DNA from: Alphaproteobacteria bacterium
GTDB taxonomy: Bacteria > Pseudomonadota > Alphaproteobacteria > UBA2136 > UBA6156
DNA: 5,450 bases
Reading direction: 5' to 3'
Assembly (NCBI GenBank): GCA_027489415.1
Contig: JAIXZU010000009.1
Coordinates: forward strand, 1 to 5,450
Below are positions 5,075 to 5,450 of the stretch, one piece after another. Position numbers and translations under genes: made by a program. Position 1 is the first letter of the stretch, and each line of letters opens with the position of its first letter. Under the pieces are notes generated by a model, which was not told the origin of the DNA, searched no databases, and worked only from the letters and a program-made list of their open reading frames with translations.

Positions 5075-5450
5075 ATGAAAATCATTCACATCCCACTCAA
5101 TACTCAACACCCAACACCCAACACCAGCCAGTCCGGCGCCATGTTCGGTCTGGACGCCCGCATCGCCCTCGCCATCTTCGGGATTCTCTCCGTCGTGGCC
5201 GGTGTCGCAGCCATCAACATCTTCGGTCAAGCCGGCACCACCGCCCAAATCACCGAATTCTCCAACATTAAAAAAGCCTACACGGAGTTCCACCTCGGCA
5301 CCGGCGAACACACCCTCCGCTTTGAAGACCTCCTGAACAACGACACCGGCTTCCAAGGCTGGCAAGGCCCCTACATGGAAAGCATGCTCACGCCCAAATC
5401 CCGCACCTACGGCATGTACAGCTTTGTGGAAGGCCGTCAGGACGTCCCCG
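5075..5450 (+). CDS. Type IV pilin-like (pseudopilin) protein, N-terminal part, runs off right edge
   Basis: 125 codons are visible from the ATG at 5075, open at the edge. A short N-terminal leader ends ...QSGA, followed by MFGLDARIALAIFGILSVVAG (residues 23-43). Laid against the classic pilin start [20 protein letters not shown], an acidic residue (D27) falls at +5, and Gly36-Ile-Leu matches GIL at 14-16, if cleavage occurs between A22 and M23. Classical pilins have Gly at -1 and Glu at +5, so both are substituted here. A polar region follows (EFSNIKKAYTEFHLGTG), typical of the alpha1-C helix of pilins, then a globular part with WQGPYME. It would be an inner-membrane-anchored, assembled or secreted filament subunit. 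There is no ribosome site before 5075. An in-frame ATG at 5141 (M23) is the alternative start but would remove the leader. TACAAT at 5036-5041 could be a -10 box. Confidence 0.68.
   Translation, partial: MKIIHIPLNTQHPTPNTSQSGAMFGLDARIALAIFGILSVVAGVAAINIFGQAGTTAQITEFSNIKKAYTEFHLGTGEHTLRFEDLLNNDTGFQGWQGPYMESMLTPKSRTYGMYSFVEGRQDVP
5105..5125 (+). repeat. Three tandem copies of the heptamer CAACACC
   Basis: CAACACC occurs three times without gaps, preceded by a degenerate copy CAATACT (5098-5104). The array lies inside the leader codons of the pilin-like gene, between the ATG at 5075 and the in-frame ATG at 5141. Seven is not a multiple of three, so gain or loss of one unit would shift the frame from the first start. 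Confidence 0.8.

Noticed and set aside
5018..5365. 115-codon minus-strand open frame opposite the pilin-like gene
   Set aside because: Composition is that of a shadow frame (Gly, Val, Glu rich), and the plus strand encodes a clear signal-type N-terminus.
1..5450. CRISPR array, tRNA, rRNA, transposase gene
   Set aside because: No spaced direct repeats, no tRNA-like or rRNA-like segment and no transposase-like reading frame was seen on either strand.

Overview
The window looks like a chromosomal segment of an alphaproteobacterium. The reasons are a minus-strand rpmH-rnpA-yidD-yidC ribosome/RNase P/membrane-insertion cluster, a YidC with lysine at the position where E. coli has its groove arginine (a substitution I associate with alphaproteobacteria), and a membrane-anchored CycM-like class I cytochrome c. 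A pilin-like protein beginning its hydrophobic helix with MFGLDARIALAIFG resembles proteins I recall from Micavibrio-like lineages; that lineage guess is weak.

Layout. Positions 1-332 (minus) hold the 5' part of a TlpA-like thioredoxin lipoprotein that runs off the left edge. Its ATG overlaps by one base the stop of a SlmA-like TetR regulator (332-946, minus), which has an imperfect 16-bp palindrome (973-988) just upstream. Positions 947-1245 carry no convincing protein gene. They hold that operator, a weak minus-strand terminator, and a remarkable 38-bp imperfect hairpin (1119-1226) whose deviations from pairing are nearly all G-U wobbles on the plus strand. Then come yidC (1246-2940), yidD (3036-3284), rnpA (3272-3631) and rpmH (3694-3858), all minus strand and transcribed from right to left, with a hairpin attenuator between rpmH and rnpA. 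Positions 3859-4058 are a divergent promoter region with a 22-bp palindrome in the rpmH leader. The plus-strand cytochrome c gene (4059-4592) ends at a strong terminator (4608-4632) that it shares with a convergent small membrane-protein gene of unknown function (4634-4966, minus). A second divergent gap leads to a plus-strand pilin-like gene (5075 to the right edge) whose 5' end contains a 7-bp tandem repeat.

How they fit together. The rpmH cluster couples ribosome assembly (L34), tRNA 5' processing (RnpA) and membrane-protein insertion (YidD, YidC). The TetR/TlpA pair downstream is separated from it by the hairpin region and probably has its own autoregulated promoter. The cytochrome, the thioredoxin lipoprotein and the pilin-like protein are all exported or membrane-attached.

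The strongest candidate for something undescribed is the 1119-1226 hairpin, which reads best as a plus-strand structured RNA. A mobile palindromic repeat is the main alternative.
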